A stretch of DNA of 64,000 bases. It comes from Citrobacter koseri. GTDB lineage: Bacteria; Pseudomonadota; Gammaproteobacteria; Enterobacterales; Enterobacteriaceae. Below are positions 43,219-54,172 of this stretch, in pieces. The translations under genes were made by a program, and so were the position numbers. Numbering within the stretch: the first letter of the stretch is position 1; each line of letters starts with the position of its first letter. The DNA is taken from contig UAVY01000011.1 of the NCBI GenBank assembly GCA_900446925.1, positions 310,001 through 374,000 on the forward strand. The letters are read 5' to 3'. The notes below the pieces were generated by a model, which was given only the letters and a program-made list of their open reading frames with translations, did not search any database and was not told the origin of the DNA.

Positions 43219-43764
43219 TTACAGAAGCGGCTTAAGCTGAGTCAGGAATTCCGCAAGAGAGGCGGCCAGAACGGTACGATTGCGCGTTCCCAGCGTCTCT
43301 TTGCAAACTTCCCCAGAGAGATTACACACCGAAATGACCTCAAGTTCATTTTCCAGCGTGGCGATAAAAAGCGTAGGCGGTAACTTGAGGCGCTTCTGCG
43401 TGACCAGATGGCCGATCAGGTTTTCCTGAACGCGTCTGAAGTCATCTGCGCTCCATGTTTGCAGCAGCGTCAGCTTTTCATCCGCGAACTGCGCGTACAT
43501 ATCCCCGGCAAATTGCGTGGTGTAAAAAGCATGGACCGCAGGTTGTATCACAATATCAAATGCGCGTTCAACCGCGTTTACATTCGCCTCGCCTTCAAAC
43601 GGCTGCGGCTGCCAGTAAACGGCATCGCTGGTCGAAGAGATAATGCACGGGGAAGGCACGCCATACAGCTCTTCGCTGAGCGGCCAGCTGTTGTGTTTCT
43701 CATGCCATGCGTCGCAATAACGCGTCGTAAATGCCGTCAGGGCTTGCGATGTCAGTTCGTCCAC
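43219..43764 (-). CDS. syd: SecY-interacting protein Syd
   Basis: 181-residue peripheral membrane protein that interacts with SecY and monitors translocon integrity. Begins [20 protein letters not shown] and is acidic and intact. [21 protein letters not shown] and the C-terminal region FLTQLKPLL match the family. It lies between csrB and the divergent queF gene, the conserved order in enterobacteria. Confidence 0.95.
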   Translation of the reverse strand: MDELTSQALTAFTTRYCDAWHEKHNSWPLSEELYGVPSPCIISSTSDAVYWQPQPFEGEANVNAVERAFDIVIQPAVHAFYTTQFAGDMYAQFADEKLTLLQTWSADDFRRVQENLIGHLVTQKRLKLPPTLFIATLENELEVISVCNLSGEVCKETLGTRNRTVLAASLAEFLTQLKPLL

Positions 43765-43832
43765 CGATTTCTCTCTTCATAAAAGCCAGGATACACTTGA
43801 CGCATAGTGTATCTGGTTTATGACGGTGAAAC

Positions 43833-44683
43833 ATGTCTTCTTATGAAAACCATCAGGCGCTTGATGGCCTGACTCTCGGAAAATCAACGGATTACCGGGA
43901 TAATTATGACGCCAGCCTGCTACAGGGGCGTTCCGCGCAGCCTGAATCGCGATCCGCTGGATTTAAAAGCGGATAACCTGCCTTTTCACGGCGCCGATAT
44001 CTGGACGCTGTATGAACTGTCATGGCTGAACGCGAAAGGCGTGCCGCAGGTCGCCGTTGGTCATGTGGAACTGGACTACACCAGCGTCAATTTGATTGAG
44101 TCGAAAAGTTTTAAGCTGTACCTGAACAGCTTTAACCAGACCCGTTTTGACTCCTGGGACGCCGTGCGCCAGACGCTGGAAAACGACCTGCGCGCCTGTG
44201 CGCAAGGCGAAGTCAGCGTCGCGCTGTACCGTCTCGATGAGCTGGAAGGGCAACCTGTCGCCCATTTTCACGGCACCTGCATTGATGACCAGGATATCAC
44301 CATCGATAACTATCAGTTCAGCACCGACTATCTGGGGAATGCCGCCAGCGGCGAAAAAGTCGTGGAAGAGACGCTGGTCAGCCATCTGCTGAAGTCAAAC
44401 TGCCTGATCACCCACCAGCCGGACTGGGGCTCCATACAAATTCGTTATCGCGGGCGCAAAATCGACCGCGAGAAGCTGCTGCGTTATCTGGTCTCGTTCC
44501 GTCATCACAACGAGTTCCACGAGCAGTGCGTAGAGCGCATTTTTAACGACCTTCTGCGTTTCTGCCAGCCGGAAAAACTGAGCGTGTACGCGCGCTATAC
44601 GCGTCGTGGCGGTCTGGATATCAACCCGTGGCGCAGCAACACCGATTTTTGTGCCTGCGACGGGCAGACTGGTGCGTCAGTAA
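43833..44683 (+). CDS. queF: NADPH-dependent 7-cyano-7-deazaguanine reductase QueF (two apparent insertions)
   Basis: Reduces preQ0 to preQ1 in queuosine synthesis. Starts [20 protein letters not shown] at 43833. Catalytic Cys and Asp lie in [13 protein letters not shown], and [16 protein letters not shown] supplies the second active-site element. An extra G near 43926 (LLQGVPRS) and an extra T near 44650 ([14 protein letters not shown]) break the frame; repair gives 282 residues, the length of the long T-fold type. Confidence 0.92.
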
Positions 44684-44798
44684 TCTTTTTTTTCTCAATT
44701 TTGCGCGCCGGATTCCGCGCGCAAGGTTGTGAAAGGTCATAAGCCAGCGCTATTGTAATCAACAGGGAATGACGTCTTGCGTCCCATAAGGAGTTTAC

Positions 44799-46162
44799 TT
44801 GATTACACATATTAGCCCGCTTGGCTCAATGGACATGTTGTCGCAGCTGGAAGTCGATATGCTTAAACGCACGGCCAGCAGCGACTTGTATCAACTGTTT
44901 CGTAACTGTTCGCTTGCCGTACTGAACTCCGGCAGTCTGACTGATAACAGCAAGGAATTGCTGTCTCGTTTTGAAAGTTTCGACATCAACGTGCTGCGTC
45001 GTGAACGCGGCGTGAAGCTCGAACTGATTAACCCGCCTGAAGACGCCTTTGTGGACGGACGCATCATCCGCGCCTTGCAGGCTAACCTGTTCGCCGTGTT
45101 GCGCGACATCCTGTTCGTCAACGGTCAGATTCACAATGCAGGCCGTTTCCAGCATCTGGATCTCGAAAGCTCGGTGCATATTACCAACCTGGTGTTCTCG
45201 ATCCTGCGCAACGCCCGGGCGCTGCACGTCGGCGAAGCGCCAAACATGGTCGTCTGCTGGGGCGGTCACTCCATTAACGAAAATGAATATCTCTATGCCC
45301 GCCGCGTCGGCACCCAGCTGGGTCTGCGTGAGCTGAACATTTGCACCGGCTGCGGGCCAGGGCAATGGAAGCGCCAATGAAAGGCGCAGCGGTAGGCCAC
45401 GCGCAGCAGCGTTACAAAGACAGCCGCTTTATCGGTATGACGGAACCTTCCATCATCGCGGCAGAACCGCCTAACCCGCTGGTCAATGAATTGATCATCA
45501 TGCCGGATATCGAAAAACGCCTCGAAGCCTTCGTGCGTATCGCCCACGGCATCATCATCTTCCCAGGCGGCGTCGGTACGGCGGAAGAACTTCTCTATCT
45601 GCTGGGGATTCTGATGAACCCGGCGAATAAAGATCAGGTGCTGCCGCTGATCCTCACCGGGCCGAAAGAGAGTGCGGATTACTTCCGCGTGCTGGACGAA
45701 TTTATCGTGCATACGCTGGGAGAAGACGCCCGCCGTTACTACCGCGTCATCATTGATGACGCCACGGAAGTGGCGCGGCTGATGAAAAAAGCGATGCCGC
45801 TGGTGAAAGAGAATCGCCGCGACACTGGCGACGCTTACAGCTTCAACTGGTCGATTCGCATCGCGCCGGACCTGCAAATTCCGTTCGAACCGTCGCATGA
45901 GAATATGGCGAATCTGCAACTTTACCCCGATCAACCGGTTGAAATTCTGGCGGCGGATCTGCGGCGCGCCTTCTCCGGCATCGTTGCGGGTAACGTCAAG
46001 GAGGTCGGCATCCGTGCGATTGAGGAGTTCGGGCCTTATAAAATCCACGGCGACCGCGAGATGATGCGTCGCATGGACGACCTGCTCCAGGGCTTTGTCG
46101 CGCAGCATCGTATGAAACTGCCCGGCTCGGCTTACATTCCCTGCTACGAAATCTGCGCATAA
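44799..46162 (+). CDS. ppnN: Pyrimidine/purine nucleotide 5'-monophosphate nucleosidase PpnN (one apparent deletion)
   Basis: LOG-family enzyme that cleaves nucleoside monophosphates to base and ribose 5-phosphate and responds to ppGpp. Starts with TTG at 44799 ([14 protein letters not shown]), as in E. coli, behind AAGGAG. The LOG motif reads [16 protein letters not shown], with [15 protein letters not shown] upstream. One G missing near 45361 breaks the frame there; restoring it gives 454 residues, the family length. Confidence 0.92.
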
Positions 46163-46218
46163 CGCGCAGCGCCCGGTGGAGCACATCCGCCGGGTCAGAC
46201 GATCGTCCGCTTTCTCAG

Positions 46219-46251
46219 ACCGGGTCTGGTGTTTTCACCGCCCGGTTTTTT
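46219..46251 (+). terminator. ppnN terminator
   Basis: ACCGGG-TCT-GGTG-TTTT-CACC-G-CCCGGT followed by six T forms a two-part GC-rich stem, 57 bases past the ppnN stop. Confidence 0.85.
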
Positions 46252-46726
46252 CATTGATACCAGTCACATAGTGAAGCTAAGTTTATAAATGCTGCTTATA
46301 TTTCAAAATAAAAGCATTAATGCGCAAACGTTTACCTTACAATACCAATAGTAATTTATCAGCCGTAATTCTTATTAGTCGCGACAATCCTCCAAAAACA
46401 TTGTTTTTTATAGCCAAACCTCCGTATATTGCGCCCCGATCTTTTAGGGCATATGTCGTTAATGGTAGCCTTCGCGCCCGTAAATTCGCTTTGACGTTTT
46501 TTTAACAGATTAATGGTCCAAATTTATCCACATAACAGGTGGATTATTGCATTTGGGATCGCGATCACTGATACATTCATAAGTTAAATGTATCTTTCCG
46601 CCCGCAAATTATTACGGCGAAAAATTATATAAAAATCGTCATTAAACGAATTTCATTTTACGGTCAGGTCTTTTTTCATTGGATTAGACCACAAACCTGA
46701 CTTTTAGCTTCCTCCAGGAGAAACAG
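46252..46726 (+). promoter_or_regulatory. AT-rich region upstream of sdaC
   Basis: About 475 markedly AT-rich bases with no supported gene. It has the character of a promoter bound by nucleoid proteins; Lrp and CRP control are known for sdaC in E. coli. A CRP-like element, GGGATCGCGATCACT, lies at 46555-46569. AGGAG precedes the sdaC start. A 61-codon open frame at 46320 lacks a ribosome binding site and is not called. Confidence 0.5.
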
Positions 46727-48016
46727 ATGGAAACCACTCAAACCAGCACTATTGCTTCGATTGATTCTCGAAGCGGATGGAGCAAGACGGACACCATGTG
46801 GATGCTGGGCCTTTACGGCACGGCAATCGGCGCGGGCGTACTGTTCCTGCCAATTAACGCAGGCGTCGGCGGTATGATCCCGCTGATCATCATGGCGATT
46901 ATCGCTTTCCCGATGACCTTCTTCGCACACCGTGGCCTGACTCGCTTCGTGCTGTCCGGTAAAAACCCTGGCGAAGACATCACTGAAGTGGTTGAAGAGC
47001 ACTTCGGTATTGGCGCGGGTAAACTGATCACCCTGCTCTACTTCTTCGCGATTTACCCGATTCTGCTGGTTTACAGTGTGGCGATTACCAACACCGTGGA
47101 AAGCTTCATGACCCACCAGTTGGCCATCACCCCGCCGCCGCGCGCGATTCTGTCTCTGATCCTGATTGTCGGCATGATGACCATCGTGCGCTTCGGTGAG
47201 CAGATGATCGTTAAAGCGATGAGTATTCTGGTATTCCCGTTTGTTGCGGCCCTGATGCTGCTGGCCCTGTACCTGATCCCTCAGTGGAGCGGCGCAGCGC
47301 TGGAAACGCTCTCCTTTGATTCCGCTGCCTCTACCGGCAATGGTCTGTGGATGACGCTGTGGCTGGCAATTCCGGTAATGGTGTTCTCTTTCAACCACTC
47401 TCCGATCATCTCCTCCTTCGCGGTCGCGAAGCGTGAAGAGTACGGCGATGCGGCTGAGAAGAAATGCTCTAAGATCCTGGCATTCGCTCACATCATGATG
47501 GTGCTGACCGTTATGTTCTTCGTCTTCAGTTGCGTACTGAGCCTGACGCCGGCGGACCTGGCGGCAGCGAAAGAGCAGAACATCTCTATTCTGTCTTACC
47601 TGGCGAACCACTTTAACGCACCAGTTATCGCCTGGATGGCGCCGATCATCGCGATTATCGCCATCACGAAATCCTTCCTCGGCCACTACCTGGGCGCTCG
47701 TGAAGGTTTCAACGGCATGGTTATCAAGTCTCTGCGCGGCAAAGGCAAATCCATCGAAATCAACAAACTGAACAAAATCACTGCGCTGTTCATGCTGGTT
47801 ACGACCTGGATTGTCGCCACGCTGAACCCAAGCATCCTGGGGATGATTGAAACCCTGGGCGGCCCAATCATCGCAATGATTCTGTTCCTGATGCCGATGT
47901 ATGCCATCCAGAAAGTCCCGGCAATGCGTAAGTACAGCGGCCACATCAGCAACGTATTCGTTGTTGTTATGGGTCTGATCGCTATCTCCGCTATTTTCTA
48001 CTCCCTGTTCAGCTAA
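46727..48016 (+). CDS. sdaC: Serine:H+ symporter SdaC
   Basis: High-capacity L-serine uptake carrier of the HAAAP (hydroxy/aromatic amino acid permease) family, in the inner membrane. 429 residues, intact, with about eleven hydrophobic helices. It starts [18 protein letters not shown] and includes [19 protein letters not shown], the first substrate-binding helix. It is followed by sdaB 60 bases later, so uptake and deamination are co-expressed. Confidence 0.97.
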   Translation: METTQTSTIASIDSRSGWSKTDTMWMLGLYGTAIGAGVLFLPINAGVGGMIPLIIMAIIAFPMTFFAHRGLTRFVLSGKNPGEDITEVVEEHFGIGAGKLITLLYFFAIYPILLVYSVAITNTVESFMTHQLAITPPPRAILSLILIVGMMTIVRFGEQMIVKAMSILVFPFVAALMLLALYLIPQWSGAALETLSFDSAASTGNGLWMTLWLAIPVMVFSFNHSPIISSFAVAKREEYGDAAEKKCSKILAFAHIMMVLTVMFFVFSCVLSLTPADLAAAKEQNISILSYLANHFNAPVIAWMAPIIAIIAITKSFLGHYLGAREGFNGMVIKSLRGKGKSIEINKLNKITALFMLVTTWIVATLNPSILGMIETLGGPIIAMILFLMPMYAIQKVPAMRKYSGHISNVFVVVMGLIAISAIFYSLFS

Positions 48017-48023
48017 GTTTTGT

Positions 48024-48045
48024 AGCGCCGCTTTCGGGCGGCGCT
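48024..48045 (+). repeat. Hairpin between sdaC and sdaB
   Basis: AGCGCCGC-TTTCGG-GCGGCGCT, an eight-base perfect GC stem just past the sdaC stop, followed by a pyrimidine stretch without a clear U-tract. It may act as a leaky terminator or as a stabiliser of sdaC message. Confidence 0.6.
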
Positions 48046-48076
48046 TCCTCCCTGAGATTTAAGCAATGGATGCCCT

Positions 48077-49444
48077 ATGATTAGCGTATTCGATATTTTC
48101 AAAATCGGCATTGGCCCTTCCAGTTCTCACACCGTCGGGCCAATGAAAGCAGGCAAACAATTCACGGATGATCTGATTGCCCGCAATATCCTGACCGATG
48201 TCACCCGCGTCGTGGTGGATGTTTATGGTTCACTGTCACTGACCGGTAAAGGTCACCACACTGACATTGCCATTATTATGGGTCTGGCGGGAAATCTGCC
48301 GGATACCGTCGACATCGACGCCATTCCGTTCTTTATTCAGGACGTGAATACCCACGGACGTTTACTGCTGGCGAATGGTCAGCATGAAGTGGAGTTTCCG
48401 GTCGATAAGTGCATGAATTTCCATGCCGACAACCTGTCTCTGCATGAGAACGGGATGCGTATTAGCGCGCTGGCGGGCGATAAGGTCCTCTACAGCCAAA
48501 CTTACTACTCCATTGGCGGTGGTTTCATCGTTGATGAAGAACATTTCGGTTTGTCGAACAGTGCGCCGGTCAACGTGCCGTATCCGTACAAATCCGCAGC
48601 CGATCTGCAAAAACACTGCCAGGAAACCGGTCTGTCGCTTTCCGGCCTGATGATGCAAAACGAGCTGGCGCTGCACAGCAAAGAAGAGCTGGAACAGCAC
48701 TTTGCCAACGTCTGGGAAGTGATGCGCGGCGGTATTGAACGCGGCATCACGACGGAAGGCGTACTGCCGGGGAAACTGCGCGTTCCACGTCGTGCCGCGG
48801 CGCTGCGTCGTATGCTGGTCAGCCAGGATAAAACCACGACCGACCCGATGGCGGTTGTCGACTGGATCAACATGTTCGCGCTGGCGGTCAACGAAGAGAA
48901 CGCGGCGGGCGGGCGTGTCGTGACTGCGCCAACCAACGGCGCATGCGGCATCGTTCCGGCGGTACTGGCGTACTACGACAAGTTTATCCGCGAAGTTAAC
49001 GCCAACTCACTGGCTCGCTACATGCTGGTGGCCAGCGCGATCGGCTCTCTGTACAAGATGAACGCCTCCATTTCCGGTGCGGAAGTGGGCTGTCAGGGTG
49101 AGGTCGGCGTGGCCTGCTCTATGGCGGCGGCGGGTCTGGCAGAGCTGCTGGGCGGCAGTCCGACACAGGTGTGCATCGCTGCGGAAATCGGCATGGAGCA
49201 CAACCTGGGTCTGACCTGCGACCCGGTTGCGGGCCAGGTACAGGTACCGTGCATTGAGCGTAACGCGATTGCCTCCGTGAAAGCGGTCAACGCCGCGCGT
49301 ATGGCGCTGCGTCGTACCAGCGAGCCGCGCGTGTGCCTCGATAAAGTTATTGAGACCATGTACGAAACCGGTAAAGACATGAACGCCAAGTACCGTGAAA
49401 CCTCTCGCGGCGGCCTGGCGATGAAGATTGTCGCCTGCGATTAA
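48077..49444 (+). CDS. sdaB: L-serine deaminase SdaB
   Basis: Iron-sulfur L-serine dehydratase giving pyruvate and ammonia. 455 residues, intact. The N-terminal domain begins MISVFDIFKIGIGPSSSHTVGPM. The catalytic domain holds APTNGACGIVP, the LTCDPVAGQVQVPCIERN cluster region with its cysteine ligands, and the C-terminus MKIVACD, whose penultimate cysteine caps the cluster. It forms an operon with sdaC. The paralogue SdaA is similar, but the neighbour sdaC fixes this as SdaB. Confidence 0.95.
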   Translation: MISVFDIFKIGIGPSSSHTVGPMKAGKQFTDDLIARNILTDVTRVVVDVYGSLSLTGKGHHTDIAIIMGLAGNLPDTVDIDAIPFFIQDVNTHGRLLLANGQHEVEFPVDKCMNFHADNLSLHENGMRISALAGDKVLYSQTYYSIGGGFIVDEEHFGLSNSAPVNVPYPYKSAADLQKHCQETGLSLSGLMMQNELALHSKEELEQHFANVWEVMRGGIERGITTEGVLPGKLRVPRRAAALRRMLVSQDKTTTDPMAVVDWINMFALAVNEENAAGGRVVTAPTNGACGIVPAVLAYYDKFIREVNANSLARYMLVASAIGSLYKMNASISGAEVGCQGEVGVACSMAAAGLAELLGGSPTQVCIAAEIGMEHNLGLTCDPVAGQVQVPCIERNAIASVKAVNAARMALRRTSEPRVCLDKVIETMYETGKDMNAKYRETSRGGLAMKIVACD

Positions 49445-49464
49445 GTCCTACCACGTTTCAGGAT

Positions 49465-50370
<906 letters not shown>

Positions 50371-50373
50371 CTG

Positions 50374-50448
50374 TGTTGCCGGATGGCGCTACGCTTATCC
50401 GACCTACATTTCGTGCAATCCTGTAGGCCGGATAAGGCCATCTGGCAA
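50374..50448. repeat. REP pair between xni and fucO
   Basis: TTGCCGGATGGCGCTACGCTTATCCGACCTAC and GTAGGCCGGATAAGGCCATCTGGC, in inverted order between convergent genes. Confidence 0.8.
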
Positions 50449-50450
50449 AA

Positions 50451-51598
50451 TTACCAGGCGGTATGATACAACTCGATGATATCGGCAATACTCGCTTCAC
50501 GCGGATTACCACCGGTGCAAACATCGTCAAATGCCGCCTGCGCCAGCGCCGGAATATCCTCTTTACGCACGCCGACATCGCGTAAATGCAACGGAATACC
50601 GACGTCCCGGTTGAGGGTAAATACCGCTTCCACGGCGGCATTACGCGCCTCGCTCAAACTTATCCCTTCGACCTTCTCGCCCATCGCACGCGCGATATCA
50701 CGGAACTTCTCACCGGTATATTCCGCGTTGTAGCGCATGATATGCGGCAGAAGAATCGCATTAGCAACGCCGTGCGGAGTGTTATAAAACGCGCCCAGCG
50801 GATGCGCCATCCCATGCACCAGCCCAAGCCCCACGTTGGAAAAGCCCATCCCGGCAACGTACTGCCCCAGCGCCATCGCTTCGCCCGCTTCACGCTCGCC
50901 CTCAACCGAACCACGCAATGCCCCGGCGATAATCTCAATGGCCTTAATATGCAGCGCATCCGTCAACGCCCACGCGGCACGGGTGATGTATCCTTCGATC
51001 GCGTGGGTTAACGCATCCACCCCGGTTGCCGCCTTCAGCGCGGGCGGCATGCCATCCATCATGTCGGCATCAATAAACGCGACCTGCGGGATATCATGCG
51101 GATCGACACAAACAAATTTACGCCGCTTTTCTTCATCGGTGATCACATAGTTAATGGTCACTTCCGCTGCGGTTCCCGCAGTGGTCGGGATCGCCATCAC
51201 CGGCACGCTCGGATAACGGGTCGGCGACAGACCTTCCAGACTGCGCACGTCAGCAAACTCAGGGTTATTGCTGATAATACCAATCGCCTTACAGGTATCC
51301 TGCGGAGAGCCGCCGCCGATGGCAATCAGGTAGTCTGCCCCGCTTTGTTGAAATACGTTCAGCCCCTCTTTCACCACGCCGATGGTTGGATTTGGGATCA
51401 CGCCATCGTAGATCGCCCATGCCAGCCCTGCGGCATCCATCTTATCCGTGACGTTTCTGACCACACCGCACTGCACCAGCGTTTTGTCACTGACAATTAG
51501 CGCCTTGCGATAGCCCCGGCGTTGAACCTCATCGGTTAACGCCGCCACCGCCCCCGGCCAAACCATGCCGTTTCGTTCAGGATCATTCTGTTCGCCAT
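50451..51598 (-). CDS. fucO: Lactaldehyde reductase FucO (one apparent deletion)
   Basis: Iron-dependent group III alcohol dehydrogenase that reduces L-lactaldehyde to 1,2-propanediol during anaerobic fucose use. Starts MANRMILNETAWFGRG at 51598; one G missing near 51554 shifts the frame within the first 17 codons. The NAD motif GGGSPQDTCKAIG and the metal region GLVHGMAHPLGAFYNTPHG are present. Repaired length is 382 residues. It lies 25 bases after fucA. Confidence 0.92.
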
Positions 51599-51623
51599 AG
51601 CCCGTCTCCTTCGCTGTGCGAAA

Positions 51624-52273
51624 TTACTCTTCGATACGTAATCCGTAGGTTTTGAATTTTTTCCAGCACAATGGCGATAGCCTCATCATCCAGTACAGGC
51701 ACCGGATCGGTAATCGCCAGCGTACTGAGGTACAGCTGCGCCAGCACTTCCACTTCATGCGCCAGCCACAGCGCTTTTTCCAGGTTCTCTTCGCAGGCGA
51801 TCAACCCATGATGCTGTAGCAGGGTCGCTTTGCGATTTTTGAGCGCAACGGCAACGTATTCAGAAAGTTCACGCGTGCCGAACGTGGCGTAAGGCGCACA
51901 CGGAATGGAGTTCCCCCCCCGCCGCCGCAATCATGTAATGAATGGCTGGAATAGGACGATTGAGGATCGACACCGCCGTGCAGTGAACGGCATGGTTATG
52001 GACGACAGCGTTAGCATCCGGGCGCGTCTGGTAGGCCGCCATATGAAAACGCCACTCGCTGGAAGGCAATTTTCCCTGCTCATGCTGACCCTCTGCATCA
52101 ATAAAGACGATATGTGATTCGGTGAGTTTGTCATACGGAATGCCCGTTGGCGTGATCAGCATCCCGCCCTGATAACGCACGCTCACATTGCCTGCGGTCC
52201 CCTGGTTCAGCCCCAGCCGGGTCATCTCCAGGCAGGTGTCGATAATCTGGCGGGCCAGTGTGTTTCGTTCCAT
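51624..52273 (-). CDS. fucA: L-fuculose-phosphate aldolase FucA (two apparent insertions)
   Basis: Class II aldolase that splits fuculose 1-phosphate into dihydroxyacetone phosphate and L-lactaldehyde. Starts MERNTLARQIIDTCLEMTR. Zn ligands are in VVHNHAVHCTAV and QHHGLIA. A run of eight C at 51913-51920 (plus strand; seven expected) breaks the frame at AAAGGNSIPC, and an extra A near 51663 breaks it near the C-terminus. Repaired length is 215 residues ending in LRIEE. First gene of the fucAO operon. Confidence 0.92.
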
Positions 52274-52487
52274 TAGTTACCTCTCTCAGTCATTCAAAAC
52301 GCGACAACAGAACAGCACGTTGCTCTGCTGAATTAATTGAACATTTGGTAACCATCATCATATTGAATAGCGATAAAGGAATTTACATGACTTTATTTTG
52401 TGATACGCATCAATTAATCACGTCAGTTAAATACCGTTTTCGCCGGATTCACTCTCGCCAAAATGACCGCTCTTAATATTATTTATC

Positions 52488-52596
52488 CAAACGGGCATTT
52501 TCATAATATTTGTAACAAATGCCCGTTTTCGCAGTAATAAATTAAATCGGTCATCAACGCTGTGGGTTTTTAATTTTATTTACTCAAACGGGCATC
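52488..52596. promoter_or_regulatory. Three-copy AAACGGGCAT motif, candidate FucR operators
   Basis: AAACGGGCAT occurs at 52489-52498 and 52586-52595, and inverted at 52519-52528. The first two form a palindrome, AAACGGGCATTT / AAATGCCCGTTT, with a 16-base loop. Such spaced repeats between regulator-controlled divergent operons suit a DeoR-family repressor or activator like FucR. The assignment is inference. Confidence 0.5.
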
Positions 52597-52612
52597 ATTT
52601 TTCAGAAATTAA

Positions 52613-52628
52613 AGTGATGATAATCACA
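52613..52628. promoter_or_regulatory. CRP site in the fuc control region
   Basis: AGTGATGATAATCACA has one mismatch to TGTGA-N6-TCACA. A weaker one, TGTGACCACCATCATA, follows at 52653-52668. Catabolite control of fuc genes is well known in E. coli. Confidence 0.65.
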
Positions 52629-52828
52629 TAAAGCCACCCTCCAGGTGCTAAATGTGACCACCATCATATTAAACAGCGTTTTTTATTTGAAAATGAATTC
52701 ATGAGTTCACCATCAACAGCCAATTTTCTCTGGCAGATAACAGGAACTCGCCTGGTTTGTCGATCTGGTGAGAAACACCGGTCGTACTTCTAAAATGTTG
52801 AACACGCTTCTGAGCCAATGAGGATGCT

Positions 52829-54141
52829 ATGGGAAACACAACAATACAGACGCAGAGTTTTCGTGCGGTGGATACAGGGCAAAGCAAACGCTATATCATT
52901 CCGTTCGCTTTACTCTGCTCACTGTTTTTCCTTTGGGCGGTTGCCAATAACCTGAATGACATTTTATTACCACAATTTCAGCAAGCTTTTACGTTAACTA
53001 ATTTCCAGGCAGGTTTGATTCAGTCTGCTTTTTATTTCGGCTATTTTGTTATTCCCATCCCCGCGGGTATTTTGATGAAAAAGCTGAGTTATAAAGCGGG
53101 GATAATTACCGGACTATTCTTATATGCTTTTGGCGCGGCATTATTCTGGCCGGCTGCTGAAGTGATGAATTACACCTTATTTTTGATTGGTCTTTTTATT
53201 ATTGCCGCAGGACTTGGTTGTCTTGAAACCGCCGCGAACCCTTTTGTTACGGTATTAGGGCCAGAAAGCGGTGGCCATTTCCGTCTCAATCTGGCGCAAA
53301 CATTTAACTCTTTCGGCGCTATTATCGCCGTGGTGTTCGGGCAAAGTCTTATTTTGTCTAACGTCCCACATCAATCTCAGGACGTGCTCGATAAAATGAC
53401 GCCTGAGCAATTGAGTACGTATAAACACAGCCTGGTTTTATCGGTACAGACGCCTTATATGATCATCGTGGCTATCGTTTTACTGGTTGCCCTGCTGATC
53501 ATGCTGACCAAATTCCCGGCGCTACAGAGCGACGATCACAGTGACGCCCAACAAAGTTCATTCACCGCTTCGCTTGCCCGCCTGGTGCGTATTCGCCACT
53601 GGCGCTGGGCGGTGCTGGCGCAGTTCTGCTACGTCGGCGCGCAAACCGCCTGCTGGAGCTACTTGATCCGTTACGCTATCGAAGAGATCCCCGGCATGAC
53701 GCCTGGCTTTGCCGCCAACTACCTGACCGGCACGATGGTGTGCTTCTTTATTGGCCGCTTCTCCGGCACCTGGCTTATCAGCCGCTTTGCGCCGCATAAA
53801 GTGCTGGCGGCCCTATGCCCTGCTCTCCATGATCCTGTGTCTGATTTCAGCCTTTAGCGGCGGCCATATCGGTCTGCTGGCCCTGACGCTGTGCAGCGCA
53901 TTTATGTCGATTCAGTACCCCACTATCTTCTCGCTGGGTATTAAAAATCTGGGACAGGACACCAAATACGGCTCGTCGTTCATCGTCATGACCATCATTG
54001 GGCGGCGGCATCGTCACGCCGGTCATGGGTTTTGTCAGCGATGCGGCGGGCAACATCCCAACGGCTGAGCTGGTCCCGGCGCTCTGCTTTGCCGTCATCT
54101 TCATCTTTGCCCGTTTCCGTTCACAAGCGGCAACTAACTGA
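52829..54141 (+). CDS. fucP: L-fucose:H+ symporter FucP (two apparent insertions)
   Basis: Twelve-helix major facilitator importing L-fucose. Starts MGNTTIQTQSFRAVDTGQSK. AVANNLNDILLPQFQQAF in helix 1 carries the aspartate needed for proton coupling, and AAGLGCLETAANPF in helix 4 carries the essential glutamate. An extra C near 53813 (VLAAYALLSM) and an extra G near 54001 (MTIIGGGIVTP) break the frame; repair gives about 436 residues ending in FRSQAATN. First gene of fucPIKUR. Confidence 0.92.
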
Positions 54142-54172
54142 ACATTTTTCCGAATAACGTGAGGAACCTGTA

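Larger units (their letters stand above)
52274..52828. promoter_or_regulatory. fucAO / fucPIKUR divergent control region
   Basis: A 555-base AT-rich spacer between divergent fucose operons, expected to bind FucR and CRP. It holds three copies of AAACGGGCAT, a good CRP site at 52613-52628, and a near repeat, ACCATCATCATATT at 52352 against ACCACCATCATATT at 52657. No protein gene is supported. A 29-codon frame at 52387 with a weak AAAGGA site is left uncalled. Confidence 0.65.

Noticed and set aside
46320..46505. 61-codon open frame upstream of sdaC
   Set aside because: No ribosome binding site, atypical composition, and it lies in AT-rich promoter-like DNA.
52387..52476. 29-codon open frame with AAAGGA upstream in the fuc spacer
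   Set aside because: Weak ribosome binding site, overlaps likely operator DNA, and no known small protein is recognised.
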